Assembly (NCBI GenBank): GCA_900546435.1
Contig: URCQ01000003.1
Location: 66,733-130,732 of the forward strand
Length of the DNA stretch: 64,000 nt
Direction: 5' to 3'
Source of the DNA: an uncultured Pseudobutyrivibrio sp.
Lineage (GTDB): Bacteria > Bacillota > Clostridia > Lachnospirales > Lachnospiraceae
The stretch's first letter is position 1, and each line of letters starts with the position of its first letter. The notes below the pieces were generated by a model. The model was not told where the DNA came from. It saw nothing but the letters and a program-made list of their open reading frames with translations, and made no database searches. The position numbers and the translations under genes are program-made. Of this stretch, positions 26,597-35,858 are shown piece by piece.

Positions 26597-27565
26597 ATGG
26601 AACAGAAGGAAGAAAGAAACGTTCCATGGAATCGCGCCATTGTGGTATGCGTGGTAGCTCTTCTATGTTGTTTTTTGTGGGGGAGCGCTTTCCCTGGAAT
26701 TAAAATTGGATATGAAATCTTTGGAATAGAAGGCAACCAGACAGGTTTACAGATTATGTTTGCCGGTATGCGATTTTTCCTTGCCGGTGTCATGGCGCTT
26801 GTAATTGGAAGTGTGGCATATAAGCATATTCTTTTGCCCAAAAAGACATCATGGAAACCGATTTTGCATTTGAGCCTGCTGCAGACAACACTGCAATATT
26901 TCTTCTTTTACATTGGACTTGGAAAAACAAGCGGAGTGAAAGCATCTATTATTGAAGCCTTAAATGTCTTTGTTGCTCTGTTTGTGGCATGCCTTCTTTT
27001 TCGGCAGGAAAAGCTGAAACGCAATAAAATTCTGGGTTCTGTTTTAGGATTTGCAGGTGTGTTTATCATGGAACTCTGGGGAAGTCGCGGTGGCAGTGCA
27101 AGCCTTGCCGGAATTGGCGTGGGTGAACTTTGCATTTTTATTTCGACGGTAGCATATGCTTTTTCTTCCGTCTATTTGCGTAAGTATTCTGAACAGGAGT
27201 TGCCGTTTGTTTTAAGCGGGTATCAGTTTATGGTAGGTGGCATTACGCTGGTATTGCTTGGGGTCATACTGTGTGTGCTGTTCCCAGAAAGTATGGGAAC
27301 AGGCGTTTTTGCTCAAGTAACGGTAAAAGGATGTGCCATTGTTTTGTATCTGGCTATGGTGTCGGCAGTGGCATATTCTTTATGGGGCGTACTGTTAAAG
27401 TACAACCCGGTATCGAAAATCGCAGTATTTGGATTCACAACACCAATTTTTGGCGTATTGTTATCTGCGCTATTGTTACATGAGGCAGATTCTTTACATG
27501 TTGGCGTGCTGCTTCTTTCCTTACTGCTTGTATCAATAGGCACAGTCATGGCGCAGAAAAAGTGA
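26597..27565 (+). CDS. EamA/DMT-superfamily transporter
   Basis: A 322-residue inner-membrane protein with ten hydrophobic helices in two EamA repeats (first repeat LLCCFLWGSAFPGIKIG, second YAFSSVYLRKYSEQELPFVL). Such proteins export small metabolites or take part in sugar/nucleotide transport; the substrate cannot be read. ATG after TTGGGAGGAAATA, 14 bases after the DUF6020-like gene, so probably co-transcribed. It ends 1 base from the convergent greA stop. Confidence 0.85.
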   Translation: MEQKEERNVPWNRAIVVCVVALLCCFLWGSAFPGIKIGYEIFGIEGNQTGLQIMFAGMRFFLAGVMALVIGSVAYKHILLPKKTSWKPILHLSLLQTTLQYFFFYIGLGKTSGVKASIIEALNVFVALFVACLLFRQEKLKRNKILGSVLGFAGVFIMELWGSRGGSASLAGIGVGELCIFISTVAYAFSSVYLRKYSEQELPFVLSGYQFMVGGITLVLLGVILCVLFPESMGTGVFAQVTVKGCAIVLYLAMVSAVAYSLWGVLLKYNPVSKIAVFGFTTPIFGVLLSALLLHEADSLHVGVLLLSLLLVSIGTVMAQKK

Positions 27566-27566
27566 A

Positions 27567-28070
27567 CTAGTATCGGCGGATCTGATCATCTTCGTCACCG
27601 GCACTGCGGTCGATTTTTCGAATGACAACGTCATAAGAAAAAGAGGAGTCCACTTCGACGGTTACGGTGTCTCCTACTTTTTTGCCTCGGATTGCCTTTC
27701 CAAGAGGAGACTCAATGCTGACCATGTCACGTAAAGAGCTACTACGAATAGAGGTAACAAGTTTGTAGGTTTCTTCGCAGTCGTCGTCTGGAATGTAGAG
27801 TGTAACAATGGTGTTGATGCCGACTTCGTCACTTGTAGAGTGATCTTCAATGATGGTTGCATTTTTTAACATGCGCTCCAGATAACGGATGCGGCTTTCG
27901 TTTTGGTTTTTATCTTTCTTCGCAGCATAGTATTCGAAATTTTCGCTAAGATCTCCTTGTGCACGCGCTTCTTTTACAGCTTCAATTGCTTCTTTTCGAA
28001 CAACCAGTTTGCGGTGTTCGATTTCCTTTTCTATTTTTTCTACATCGGATGGTGTTAAACGTTCTCCCAT
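27567..28070 (-). CDS. greA: Transcription elongation factor GreA/GreB type
   Basis: A 167-residue factor that rescues backtracked RNA polymerase by stimulating transcript cleavage. The N-terminal coiled coil has its acidic tip (ARAQGDLSENFEYYAAK) and the C-terminal FKBP-like domain is present (SIESPLGKAIRGKKVGDTV). The protein has a slightly extended acidic tail (AGDEDDQIRRY). ATG 28070 after AAGGAGTATCATC. No terminator is visible between greA and the convergent transporter gene. Confidence 0.93.
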   Translation of the reverse strand: MGERLTPSDVEKIEKEIEHRKLVVRKEAIEAVKEARAQGDLSENFEYYAAKKDKNQNESRIRYLERMLKNATIIEDHSTSDEVGINTIVTLYIPDDDCEETYKLVTSIRSSSLRDMVSIESPLGKAIRGKKVGDTVTVEVDSSFSYDVVIRKIDRSAGDEDDQIRRY

Positions 28071-28340
28071 GATGATACTCCTTATGCTTTATTATGATTT
28101 TGCTGACCAAAAGAAACAAGGCACGTTAAGCGTCAGCATAAACTTAGTATAACACAGAGCGTGTGGTTGTGAGCGAACTTTTGCTTTATGTGTTGAAATA
28201 GGGCATTTTTCAAGGGATTTACGAACAAAAAGCTATGGAAAAAGTTTGGAAGTGATGGTAGAATATAGCAGTGTATGTGTAAAATTTGTTATACATTGTT
28301 TGAAATAAAAACCTGTAAATAAAAGAAGGGAATATAAATT
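28071..28340. other. Gene-free gap between divergent greA and the glycan locus
   Basis: About 270 bases without a convincing open frame. On the minus strand a TATACT-like -10 for greA lies near plus 28148-28153. Upstream of 28341 I see AT-rich sequence (GTTATACAT at 28289-28297) but no matching -35, so the locus promoter is unclear. No transfer RNA fold or riboswitch is recognised. Confidence 0.4.
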
Positions 28341-29057
28341 ATGGGAATAAGTGTAGTTTTATTGGCATACAAAGAAGAAGAAAACTTACGTGTTCTTTTG
28401 CCACAGATTATTGAGGAAGTAGAAAAGTGTAACGAGGAATATGAAATCCTTGTTGTAGATACCATGAAGCCATTGGATAATACCAAGGGCGTTTGTGAAG
28501 AATATGGCGCACGTTATATTAACCAGGAAGAACCGGGATTTGGCGGTGCTTTCCGTACAGCAATCAAATATGCAAATAAGAGTAAGTTTTTGATCATGGA
28601 CAGTGATGGTTCCCATCCGCCAAAATGCATACCGGCAATCCATAAAATGTTTGTTGAGGACAAATGTGATGTTGTGATCGGTTCCCGCTATGTAAAAGGT
28701 GGCGTGACAAACGATGCAAAGTCTTCACAGATTATGTCGCATATGCTTAACTTTGCATTCCGTATTTGCCTGGGCTTACATGCAAATGATTTGTCTACGG
28801 ATTACCGTATGTATCATACCAAGCAATTAAAGAAGGTAAAGCTTACCTGCGAAAACTATGATGTTTTGGAAGAAGTATTGCTCCGCTTGAAATTGAATAA
28901 GCGCGACAAGAAATTAAAAATTGGTGAAGTGCCAATCAATTTCCAAAAGCGTATGTATGGTGAGTCAAAGCGTCAATTGCTGAAATTTATCATCAGCTAT
29001 ATCAAGACGTTGTTCCGTTTGATCGGTGTGCGCATTCAGGATGCATTTCATAAGTAG
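28341..29057 (+). CDS. Polyprenyl-phosphate sugar synthase-like GT2
   Basis: A 238-residue soluble GT2 enzyme of the dolichol-phosphate-mannose-synthase (DPM1) type: MGISVVLLAYKEEENL start, LVVDTMKPLDNT, the metal motif DSD at residues 87-89 (IMDSDGSHPP) and the acceptor loop STDYRMYHTKQLK. It lacks the two C-terminal helices of GtrB proteins; the membrane part may be supplied by the GtrA gene next door. It should move a sugar from a nucleotide (GDP-mannose-type or related) to polyprenyl phosphate. ATG after AAAGAAGGGAATATAAATT. It opens the glycan locus. Confidence 0.85.
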   Translation: MGISVVLLAYKEEENLRVLLPQIIEEVEKCNEEYEILVVDTMKPLDNTKGVCEEYGARYINQEEPGFGGAFRTAIKYANKSKFLIMDSDGSHPPKCIPAIHKMFVEDKCDVVIGSRYVKGGVTNDAKSSQIMSHMLNFAFRICLGLHANDLSTDYRMYHTKQLKKVKLTCENYDVLEEVLLRLKLNKRDKKLKIGEVPINFQKRMYGESKRQLLKFIISYIKTLFRLIGVRIQDAFHK

Positions 29058-29128
29058 GATATAGATATTTGTGCAGTAGAGAAATTATACGTATGCGATA
29101 GCATCGTAAGTAGGAAGGTAATACATAG

Positions 29129-29599
29129 ATGAAAAAATTAATAGACCAGATTTTAAAATTTGGTGTAGTTGGGATCATTTCTTTTATAGTGGATTTTGTG
29201 ATTACGATGGCAGTTTCTACACTCCTTCGTACTAGTGTGGGGATGACAACATCACAGGCAGCACTTGTTGGTGCGTTTTTCGGTTTTGTTATTTCTGTGA
29301 TTGTGAATTATATTCTTTCCATGAAATATGTGTTTGAGCGTCGTGAAGATTTGGACCGAAAAAAAGAATTTACTATCTTTGTGGTATTGAGTATCATCGG
29401 ATTGGGAATCAATGAACTCATTATTCTGTTTTGTATTGATCTTGTGTATGTAAATTGGGCGTGGCTGCACAATCTCATCGGTGCTACACTTGCGACAGCA
29501 GGAGCAAAAATCGTGGCGACAGCAGTTGTTATGGTGTACAACTTTGTAACAAGAAAAATCTTCCTGGAAAATAAAGATGGACAGGCTAAAGGAGAATAA
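29129..29599 (+). CDS. GtrA-family membrane protein
   Basis: A 156-residue protein with four membrane helices (about residues 9-33, 45-65, 83-105, 118-138), the size and shape of GtrA. GtrA proteins are proposed to flip polyprenyl-phosphate sugars or to anchor the synthase. It begins QILKFGVVGIISFIVDFVI, typical of the family. Together with the preceding GT2 it forms a split version of fused DPM-synthase/GtrA proteins. It is 7 bases from the next gene. Confidence 0.9.
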   Translation: MKKLIDQILKFGVVGIISFIVDFVITMAVSTLLRTSVGMTTSQAALVGAFFGFVISVIVNYILSMKYVFERREDLDRKKEFTIFVVLSIIGLGINELIILFCIDLVYVNWAWLHNLIGATLATAGAKIVATAVVMVYNFVTRKIFLENKDGQAKGE

Positions 29600-29605
29600 C
29601 AAGAT

Positions 29606-30565
29606 ATGAAGCGAATGCTTATTACCGGTTTTTCCGGATTTGTAAGCCGTCATTTTTTAAACTTTTTATATGAAAATAAGCTGGAATATGAGGTGTTAGG
29701 CGTAGATGTCAATCCACCAAAGTTTGCAATGAATGCATATGAGCCTACACTTTCTATGTCATTTTTGCAGGTTAATTTGTTGGATCAGGAAGCCGTGGAG
29801 GAAATGATTGCATCATTTCGGCCAGACTATATTTTGCATCTGGCATCGTTTTCGAGTGTTGCATACAGTTGGCAGCATCCGGCAGAGTGCTTTAGCAACA
29901 ATACCAGTATTTTTTTGCATGTAACAGAAGCATTACGCAAGCATGATTTGTGCCATTGCCGTGTATTATCGGTGGGATCTTCGGAAGAATATGGAAATGT
30001 CTTAGAGGACGAATTGCCACTGCGTGAGGATATGCCGCTGGTTCCGGTGAATCCATATGCGGTTGCCAGAGTTTCACAGGAAATGATGGCAAAAGTGTTA
30101 GCAGACAGTTTTGGGATGCAGATTATGTTGACGCGTTCGTTTAATCATATGGGACCGTTTCAGGATGAACGGTTTGTTATTCCAAGTTTTGTGCGTCGCA
30201 TTTTAGATATTCAAAAGAGTGGTGCAAAAAGCGGAGAGATTGAGACGGGCGATACGTCTATTGTAAGAGACTTTGTAGATGTTCGTGATGTGGTTCGCGC
30301 GTATTATCAGTTACTGATGCAGGGAAAGACTGGTGAAGTTTATAATATTTGTGGAGAAAAAGGTGTTTCTCTAGCAGACGTAGTAAAAGAAATAGCAGAC
30401 ATTGTTGGTGTAGAGATTACAACAAGAGTGAATCCGGATTTTGTAAGACCGGGAGACAATCAGATGGTCATCGGTTCTGCGGCAAAGATTTGTCAGGATA
30501 TTGGATGGAAGGCAGAGATTCCGCTGCGCCAGACACTGACAGACATGATAGAATATATGCGTTAG
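29606..30565 (+). CDS. rmd: GDP-4-keto-6-deoxymannose reductase-like SDR
   Basis: A 319-residue extended SDR enzyme. NAD(P)-binding loop ITGFSGFVSRHFL, LHLASFSSVAYSW, SVGSSEEYGNV and the active-site YAVAR (Tyr151, with Arg155 where Lys is usual) are visible. Rmd-type enzymes reduce the product of Gmd to GDP-6-deoxy-D-mannose (GDP-D-rhamnose); a Gmd gene lies 2 kb downstream, which supports that route. A related epimerase/dehydratase cannot be excluded. ATG follows GGAGAATAACAAGAT. Confidence 0.75.
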   Translation: MKRMLITGFSGFVSRHFLNFLYENKLEYEVLGVDVNPPKFAMNAYEPTLSMSFLQVNLLDQEAVEEMIASFRPDYILHLASFSSVAYSWQHPAECFSNNTSIFLHVTEALRKHDLCHCRVLSVGSSEEYGNVLEDELPLREDMPLVPVNPYAVARVSQEMMAKVLADSFGMQIMLTRSFNHMGPFQDERFVIPSFVRRILDIQKSGAKSGEIETGDTSIVRDFVDVRDVVRAYYQLLMQGKTGEVYNICGEKGVSLADVVKEIADIVGVEITTRVNPDFVRPGDNQMVIGSAAKICQDIGWKAEIPLRQTLTDMIEYMR

Positions 30566-30620
30566 GAAGCGATTGCTGAAGGTACGCTGTGCGGGACGGT
30601 GTGAGAACAAAGATAGGAAG

Positions 30621-32414
30621 ATGAAAATACGAGAAAAGTGGTCAAATCCATATGTTGTATTTGGACTGGGTTGTCTTTTGGGCAGCCTGGTTTTTGTATG
30701 GATTTATGGCATTGACGTTATAAAAGTTACCAATATCGCATGGTTATTAGATTCTTCGCAGACGGAAGGACTGTGGGATCTGACGCAGCATTATCTGGGC
30801 TGGGAATTTTACCGGCAGAGTGCATGGCACTTCCCGTTAGGACTTATGGATGGCATTTATAGTGAGCCGGTATCCATCGTATATACGGATTCGATTCCGC
30901 TGTTTGCGTTTGTATGTAAACTTCTATCACCACTACTTCCGGCAAAGTTTCAATATTTTGGATTGTTTGAATGGATGTGCTATGCCCTGATGGGAGGCTT
31001 TGGCGCACTGTTTATGCGGGCATTTTCTAAGAAAAGCAGCTTTTGTCTTTTGGGAGCTTTCTTTTTTGTGATATCTCCGGTTATGCAAAAAAGAGCCTTT
31101 TATCACACGGCACTATCTGCACATTTTCTGGTTGTCGCTGCATTTTGCCTGTGGATCTTTAGAGATGCTCTGCGAAAAAAAGGAAAGCATTATACGCTAC
31201 ATTGGACCATTCTATTGTGCTTGTCTGCGATGATCAATGCATATTTTACACCAATGATTTTGGGCATCTGGCTGTGCAGTATGCTGCAGGAATTTTTGGC
31301 AGAATCAAAAGATATGCGCATCGCTCTGTTGCGAAAAATATTGGTGCAGATACCTGTGGCGCTTGGCTTTTTGCTATTGGTTTGCTATCTGATGGGATAT
31401 TTTTACGGAGATGTATCTGCTGCCACAACAGGACTGGAAAATCTGTCTTTTAATTTGCTGCAGTTTGTGAATCCGGGAAACGATTTGTGTGTCATTCATC
31501 ATAGAAATTATTTGTTTTCGACGCAGAATTATTCTGCACTTTTGCCGACATTGCCGACAATTTCCGGGTGGCAGGAAGAGGGATTTGCTTATCTGGGCGT
31601 TGGCGTAATATTTTTACTGGTATTATGTATCATGTATGGCATCATGCAGATGCTGCGCGGAGGAATAGAAAAAATAAGAGCTTCCTGGGAAATTAGTATT
31701 TTTCTTGGAATGGTCATCTTTACGTTTTTGGCATTGTCTCCAACGGCGACATGCGGAATAAAGACGCTATATCATATTGCTTATCCGGATATCATATATC
31801 AGGCACTTAGTGTATTCCGCTCTACGGGGCGTCTGATCTGGCCGGTTTATTATGGGCTGCTTGCCCTTGGACTTTACGGCATGGTTCATTTGACAAAAAA
31901 CTGGAAGAAAACATATGTATATGGTTTATGGATTGGCCTTGTTTTTTTGCAAATGTATGATTTGATGCCGGGGATGCTGTATAAACAGGAAGCGTATGCG
32001 TATACATCGGCTGGCATAGAAAAAAATACGAAAAAGACAAAGACAGAGTTAATGACGGCAGGTTATCAAAAATATTTAACAGAGTCTGTCTGGGATACGT
32101 TGGGAGAAGACAAGGATGAAATTGTTTTTTACCCACCGACACAGTTTGGTATAGAATGTGATCCGCAGACCTCTTGTGTTTTTGAAGAGTATGCGCTTGC
32201 CCATCACATGTCGCTTAATGTGACATATATGAGCCGCGATATGAGCGCGCAGGCAGACAGAAAAACGTATCAGCATTTTGAGGAAAGAAAAAAAGGAAAC
32301 AAGTTTGAAAATATCATATATATCTTTTTTGATATTTCAGAACTTCCGTCCGCGAAAGAGACAGAATTACAGTATTTTGAGGCAGATGGCTATGTGATAG
32401 GGGTAGAGAAATGA
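30621..32414 (+). CDS. Large polytopic membrane protein, DUF6311-like
   Basis: A 597-residue protein with about ten hydrophobic helices and an extracytoplasmic C-terminal part of roughly 140 residues. The early periplasmic loop holds DLTQHYLGWEFYRQSAWHFP, then SIVYTDSIPLFAF, which fits the DUF6311/YfhO-like group of GT-C-shaped proteins. I judge family from this loop only. A lipid-sugar transferase role is inference. ATG 30621 is taken after AAAGATAGGAAG; the frame's earlier ATG at 30573 has no site. Confidence 0.6.
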   Translation: MKIREKWSNPYVVFGLGCLLGSLVFVWIYGIDVIKVTNIAWLLDSSQTEGLWDLTQHYLGWEFYRQSAWHFPLGLMDGIYSEPVSIVYTDSIPLFAFVCKLLSPLLPAKFQYFGLFEWMCYALMGGFGALFMRAFSKKSSFCLLGAFFFVISPVMQKRAFYHTALSAHFLVVAAFCLWIFRDALRKKGKHYTLHWTILLCLSAMINAYFTPMILGIWLCSMLQEFLAESKDMRIALLRKILVQIPVALGFLLLVCYLMGYFYGDVSAATTGLENLSFNLLQFVNPGNDLCVIHHRNYLFSTQNYSALLPTLPTISGWQEEGFAYLGVGVIFLLVLCIMYGIMQMLRGGIEKIRASWEISIFLGMVIFTFLALSPTATCGIKTLYHIAYPDIIYQALSVFRSTGRLIWPVYYGLLALGLYGMVHLTKNWKKTYVYGLWIGLVFLQMYDLMPGMLYKQEAYAYTSAGIEKNTKKTKTELMTAGYQKYLTESVWDTLGEDKDEIVFYPPTQFGIECDPQTSCVFEEYALAHHMSLNVTYMSRDMSAQADRKTYQHFEERKKGNKFENIIYIFFDISELPSAKETELQYFEADGYVIGVEK

Positions 32415-32536
32415 CCTTTTTTATGATATGATACTACGGAATGTGGTCATATATAAATATTGTGAAAAGTATAGCATTGCAGAATGTGTAAAAGAAAGCG
32501 CCATGTGCGCATAGAAGCGATGAAAAGGAGAATAAG

Positions 32537-33589
32537 ATGAGTAAGAGTGTAGCACTGATTACCGGTATTACCGGACAGGATGGAAGTTACCTGGCAGAAT
32601 TTTTATTGGAGAAGGGATATGAGGTTCACGGAATTATCCGTCGCTCTTCTGTTTCTACAACAGAGCGTATCGATTATCTGATTGCAGAAGATGCGATTAC
32701 ATTACATGATGGAGACCTTTCGGATTCCTCAAGCATTATTCGTGTGGTAAATGAAGTTCGTCCAACAGAAATTTATAACCTGGCTGCGCAGAGTCATGTA
32801 GGTGTATCTTTTGATGCAGCAGAGTATACAGGGGATGTGGATGCACTTGGTGTGCTTCGTATTTTGGAAGCAGTACATATGCTTGGCATGGATAAGACAT
32901 GCCGTATTTATCAGGCATCGACATCTGAATTATATGGAAAAGTAGAAGAAGTACCACAGAATGAGAACACTCCATTTCATCCATTCAGCCCATATGCAGT
33001 TGCAAAACAGTATGGTTTCTGGATGATGAAAGAATATAGAGAAGCTTATGGCATGTTTGCATGCAATGGTATTCTTTTTAACCATGAATCAGAGAGACGT
33101 GGGGAGACATTTGTTACAAGAAAAATTACGCTTGCAGCAGGACGTATTGCATGTGGTTTGCAGGATCATCTTGAGCTTGGCAACTTAGATTCTTTGCGTG
33201 ACTGGGGTTATGCAAAAGATTATGTAGAATGTATGTGGTTGATTTTGCAGCAGGATGAGCCGGATGATTATGTCATCGCAACCGGTGTACAGCATACCGT
33301 TCGTGAATTCACAACACTTGCATTTGCAAATGATGGTATTGAACTGGAATGGCGTGGCGAAGGTATGGAAGAAAAGGGTTATGATAAGGCAACAGGAAAG
33401 ATGCTTGTCTGCGTAAACCCACAGTGGTTCCGCCCGACAGATGTCGTGAATCTTTGGGGAGATCCAACAAAGGCAAAAACAAAGCTTGGATGGAACCCAC
33501 AGAAGACCAGTTATGAAGAGTTGTGTCGTATTATGGCACAGCACGATTTGGAACTTGCACAAAGAGAAGCAAAGTTAAAGGCAGAATAA
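32537..33589 (+). CDS. gmd: GDP-mannose 4,6-dehydratase
   Basis: A 350-residue cytoplasmic enzyme converting GDP-D-mannose to GDP-4-keto-6-deoxy-D-mannose. The GxxGQDG loop (ITGITGQDGSYLAEFLLEKG) and the catalytic YAVAK segment are canonical, as are FNHESERRGETFVTRKIT and WNPQKTSYEEL. It pairs with the Rmd-like gene upstream. ATG after AAAAGGAGAATAAG. The next gene starts at the base after its stop. Confidence 0.95.
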   Translation: MSKSVALITGITGQDGSYLAEFLLEKGYEVHGIIRRSSVSTTERIDYLIAEDAITLHDGDLSDSSSIIRVVNEVRPTEIYNLAAQSHVGVSFDAAEYTGDVDALGVLRILEAVHMLGMDKTCRIYQASTSELYGKVEEVPQNENTPFHPFSPYAVAKQYGFWMMKEYREAYGMFACNGILFNHESERRGETFVTRKITLAAGRIACGLQDHLELGNLDSLRDWGYAKDYVECMWLILQQDEPDDYVIATGVQHTVREFTTLAFANDGIELEWRGEGMEEKGYDKATGKMLVCVNPQWFRPTDVVNLWGDPTKAKTKLGWNPQKTSYEELCRIMAQHDLELAQREAKLKAE

Positions 33590-34657
33590 ATGATACAGCA
33601 GAAAAAGGAACGGCAAACAAATTTTGAATTACTGCGCCTTCTTTTGATGCTCACCATTCCGGTATATCATCTGATGCTTTACAATGGTGTATTCTATATG
33701 GACTATCACAAAAATGTAGCGCCGGGATTGTTCTTATCCAGTGGTGGAGCAATCACGGCAGATTATGCATTTATTGCTTTGACATCATATTTTTTACTGG
33801 AAACCAAAGACCGCCCGATTATCCGGCGGTTTTTGACGTTTGGAGCGCAGGTGCTGACACTTTATGTGATTCGCTTCGCAGTTATTCGTAGTCTGTGGGG
33901 ATTTGATTCCGGCAACTGGTTTGTGGAAGATTATATCCTGGGCGGAGCCTGGTGGTTTGTGGCTCCGTATATGGTTATGCTTCTGCTATATCCATGGTTC
34001 AATCAATGGATGGAAAAGATGTCCCTGTGTTGGCATAGGGTATTATGTCTGGGATTGGGCATATGTTTTGTGGCAAATAGCATCACCCTTCGGATGAATT
34101 TTGTAAATGATCTGATCGCATTTTTATTTACTTATGTTATGATGGGATATTTGCGCAGAAAAAACTACCAGAGGTGGATTTTACCGACGAAGAAAAGATG
34201 GATGGCAGGGATCTATCTCCTTGGATTCCTTGTTACCTTTTTCGTTAGTTGGTATGTAAAAATGCCAGGCGTCATGGCAGATGATGCGTCGGCAAATCTG
34301 GTTGTGAAACATTTGATTGGGAAATACGCTCCACTACAATTTGTGATGGGGCTGGCGGTATTCTTTTTCTTTCGCGATGTGCAGCTGCGGCAATCACAAA
34401 TCATCAACCATCTTGCAAAGAGTGTATTTTTTGTGTTTCTTTTGCATGAGACAGTGATGGGTGTGTATTGGTATATTGGAAAAATCGATGGCCAATATCC
34501 ATATTATTCTGTGGGAGCATTCTGGGGCTGGCTTTTGATTTATTTACTTAGTTGTTTGATCGTTGGTGTTTCGGCAGAGGCTCTTTATACAAAGTTTGTA
34601 GCTCCGCTTTGGAGACGAGTCATCGATAGAATTTGTACAAAATTTAAATTTCAGTAA
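33590..34657 (+). CDS. Acyltransferase-3 family membrane protein (1)
   Basis: A 355-residue protein with about ten membrane helices. The first helix carries the conserved His of the family (NFELLRLLLMLTIPVYH), and a late helix ends FVFLLHETVMGVYW. Acyltransferase-3 (OafA-like) proteins put acetyl or longer acyl groups on exported sugars. It starts directly after the gmd stop, so it is coupled to it. The acceptor is unknown. Confidence 0.82.
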   Translation: MIQQKKERQTNFELLRLLLMLTIPVYHLMLYNGVFYMDYHKNVAPGLFLSSGGAITADYAFIALTSYFLLETKDRPIIRRFLTFGAQVLTLYVIRFAVIRSLWGFDSGNWFVEDYILGGAWWFVAPYMVMLLLYPWFNQWMEKMSLCWHRVLCLGLGICFVANSITLRMNFVNDLIAFLFTYVMMGYLRRKNYQRWILPTKKRWMAGIYLLGFLVTFFVSWYVKMPGVMADDASANLVVKHLIGKYAPLQFVMGLAVFFFFRDVQLRQSQIINHLAKSVFFVFLLHETVMGVYWYIGKIDGQYPYYSVGAFWGWLLIYLLSCLIVGVSAEALYTKFVAPLWRRVIDRICTKFKFQ

Positions 34658-34694
34658 CTGTAACAGCAAGGATGGGAGAAAGCGTGATCATCAT

Positions 34695-35828
34695 ATGAAT
34701 GTAAACGAAAATAAAAAACCATATGTCACGATTGATATCGCAAAATTTGTCATGGCAATTCTTGTTGTTGCGATACATGTGCGCCCATTTTCAGGAGAAG
34801 CGGCATTTGTATATGATGATATCGTAGCGCGAGTTGCGGATCCGCTATTCTTTCAGATTACGGCATTCTTATTTTTTGAAAAAGTCTTTCGGGAAGATAA
34901 GGATATACGGATGTCGGAACGCGGTTGGTATCAAAGGACGTTATCCTGGCAGAAGCTAGGCCATTACATGAAACGTATTCTACAACTGTATACGGCATGG
35001 TTTATTCTGTATGCTCCTGTGGTATGTTATCGGACGGTGCAGGAACTGGGGATTACCTGTAATCTGCAGGGGATGGGGCGTGTGGTTCTTTCTTTGCTGC
35101 GTAAATACTGGCTTAGTGGATATTATGGAGCCATGTGGTTTATGACAGCATTGCTTTTGGCGATGCCGCTGACATTTTTGATTACGAAGTATTTAGGACC
35201 TGGCATATGTGTTCTTTTATCGGCGCCATGCTTTCTTCTTACCGTGGCACGTATGGCATACTGCAGCATAACAGATCATTGGCAAGCGATGGCATATTGT
35301 GACCATGCGATTTATGGTGTCTTTGGCTGGTATGCAAATGGTCTGACCTACGGCTTCTTTTTTTGCGCCCTTGGTATGTGGATTGCATATAAGCGAAGCA
35401 AGACTTTTGATGCAGCAGAAACAGAGCAAATGGAAATCAAAAATACAGATGGCTGGCTGCCCTTTCTTATTAGTTTTTTGCTTCTTATCGTAGAAGCACA
35501 TGTGATACGAGATAAAAATCTGGGGCAGAGCTATGGGGCAATGCTCTTTTTGATACCTACCAGCTATTTTTTGCTGAAATGGCTATTATCTGTAGAGATT
35601 TTAAATGAAAAGTCGAAGATTTGTACACATTTGCGCCGCCTTAGTATTATGATTTTTGCCATACATTATGGCATCATGGAATTACTGCAATTTGGGATGG
35701 AAAAATATACGATGCGAGAATGGAATACGACCGTGTTATATTTTGTGGTATTGGCTGTGACAATCGGATGCGCAGAGTTACTTTTGCTGCTGCAAAAGAA
35801 AGTGAAGTGGCTGCGCGTACTGTACTAA
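34695..35828 (+). CDS. Acyltransferase-3 family membrane protein (2)
   Basis: A 377-residue polytopic protein. Helix 1 is IAKFVMAILVVAIHVRP with the family His. An unusually long cytoplasmic or loop segment lies about residues 240-255. About ten helices follow the family pattern; FAIHYGIMELL marks a late helix. It is one of three adjacent members. Specificity unknown. Confidence 0.8.
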   Translation: MNVNENKKPYVTIDIAKFVMAILVVAIHVRPFSGEAAFVYDDIVARVADPLFFQITAFLFFEKVFREDKDIRMSERGWYQRTLSWQKLGHYMKRILQLYTAWFILYAPVVCYRTVQELGITCNLQGMGRVVLSLLRKYWLSGYYGAMWFMTALLLAMPLTFLITKYLGPGICVLLSAPCFLLTVARMAYCSITDHWQAMAYCDHAIYGVFGWYANGLTYGFFFCALGMWIAYKRSKTFDAAETEQMEIKNTDGWLPFLISFLLLIVEAHVIRDKNLGQSYGAMLFLIPTSYFLLKWLLSVEILNEKSKICTHLRRLSIMIFAIHYGIMELLQFGMEKYTMREWNTTVLYFVVLAVTIGCAELLLLLQKKVKWLRVLY

Positions 35829-35858
35829 AGGAGTGGATTTGGGGGAAGAAAACAAATC

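Noticed and set aside
29058..29128. Small dyad around ATGCGATAGCAT before the GtrA gene
   Set aside because: Only four paired bases; not enough for a terminator or a riboswitch.
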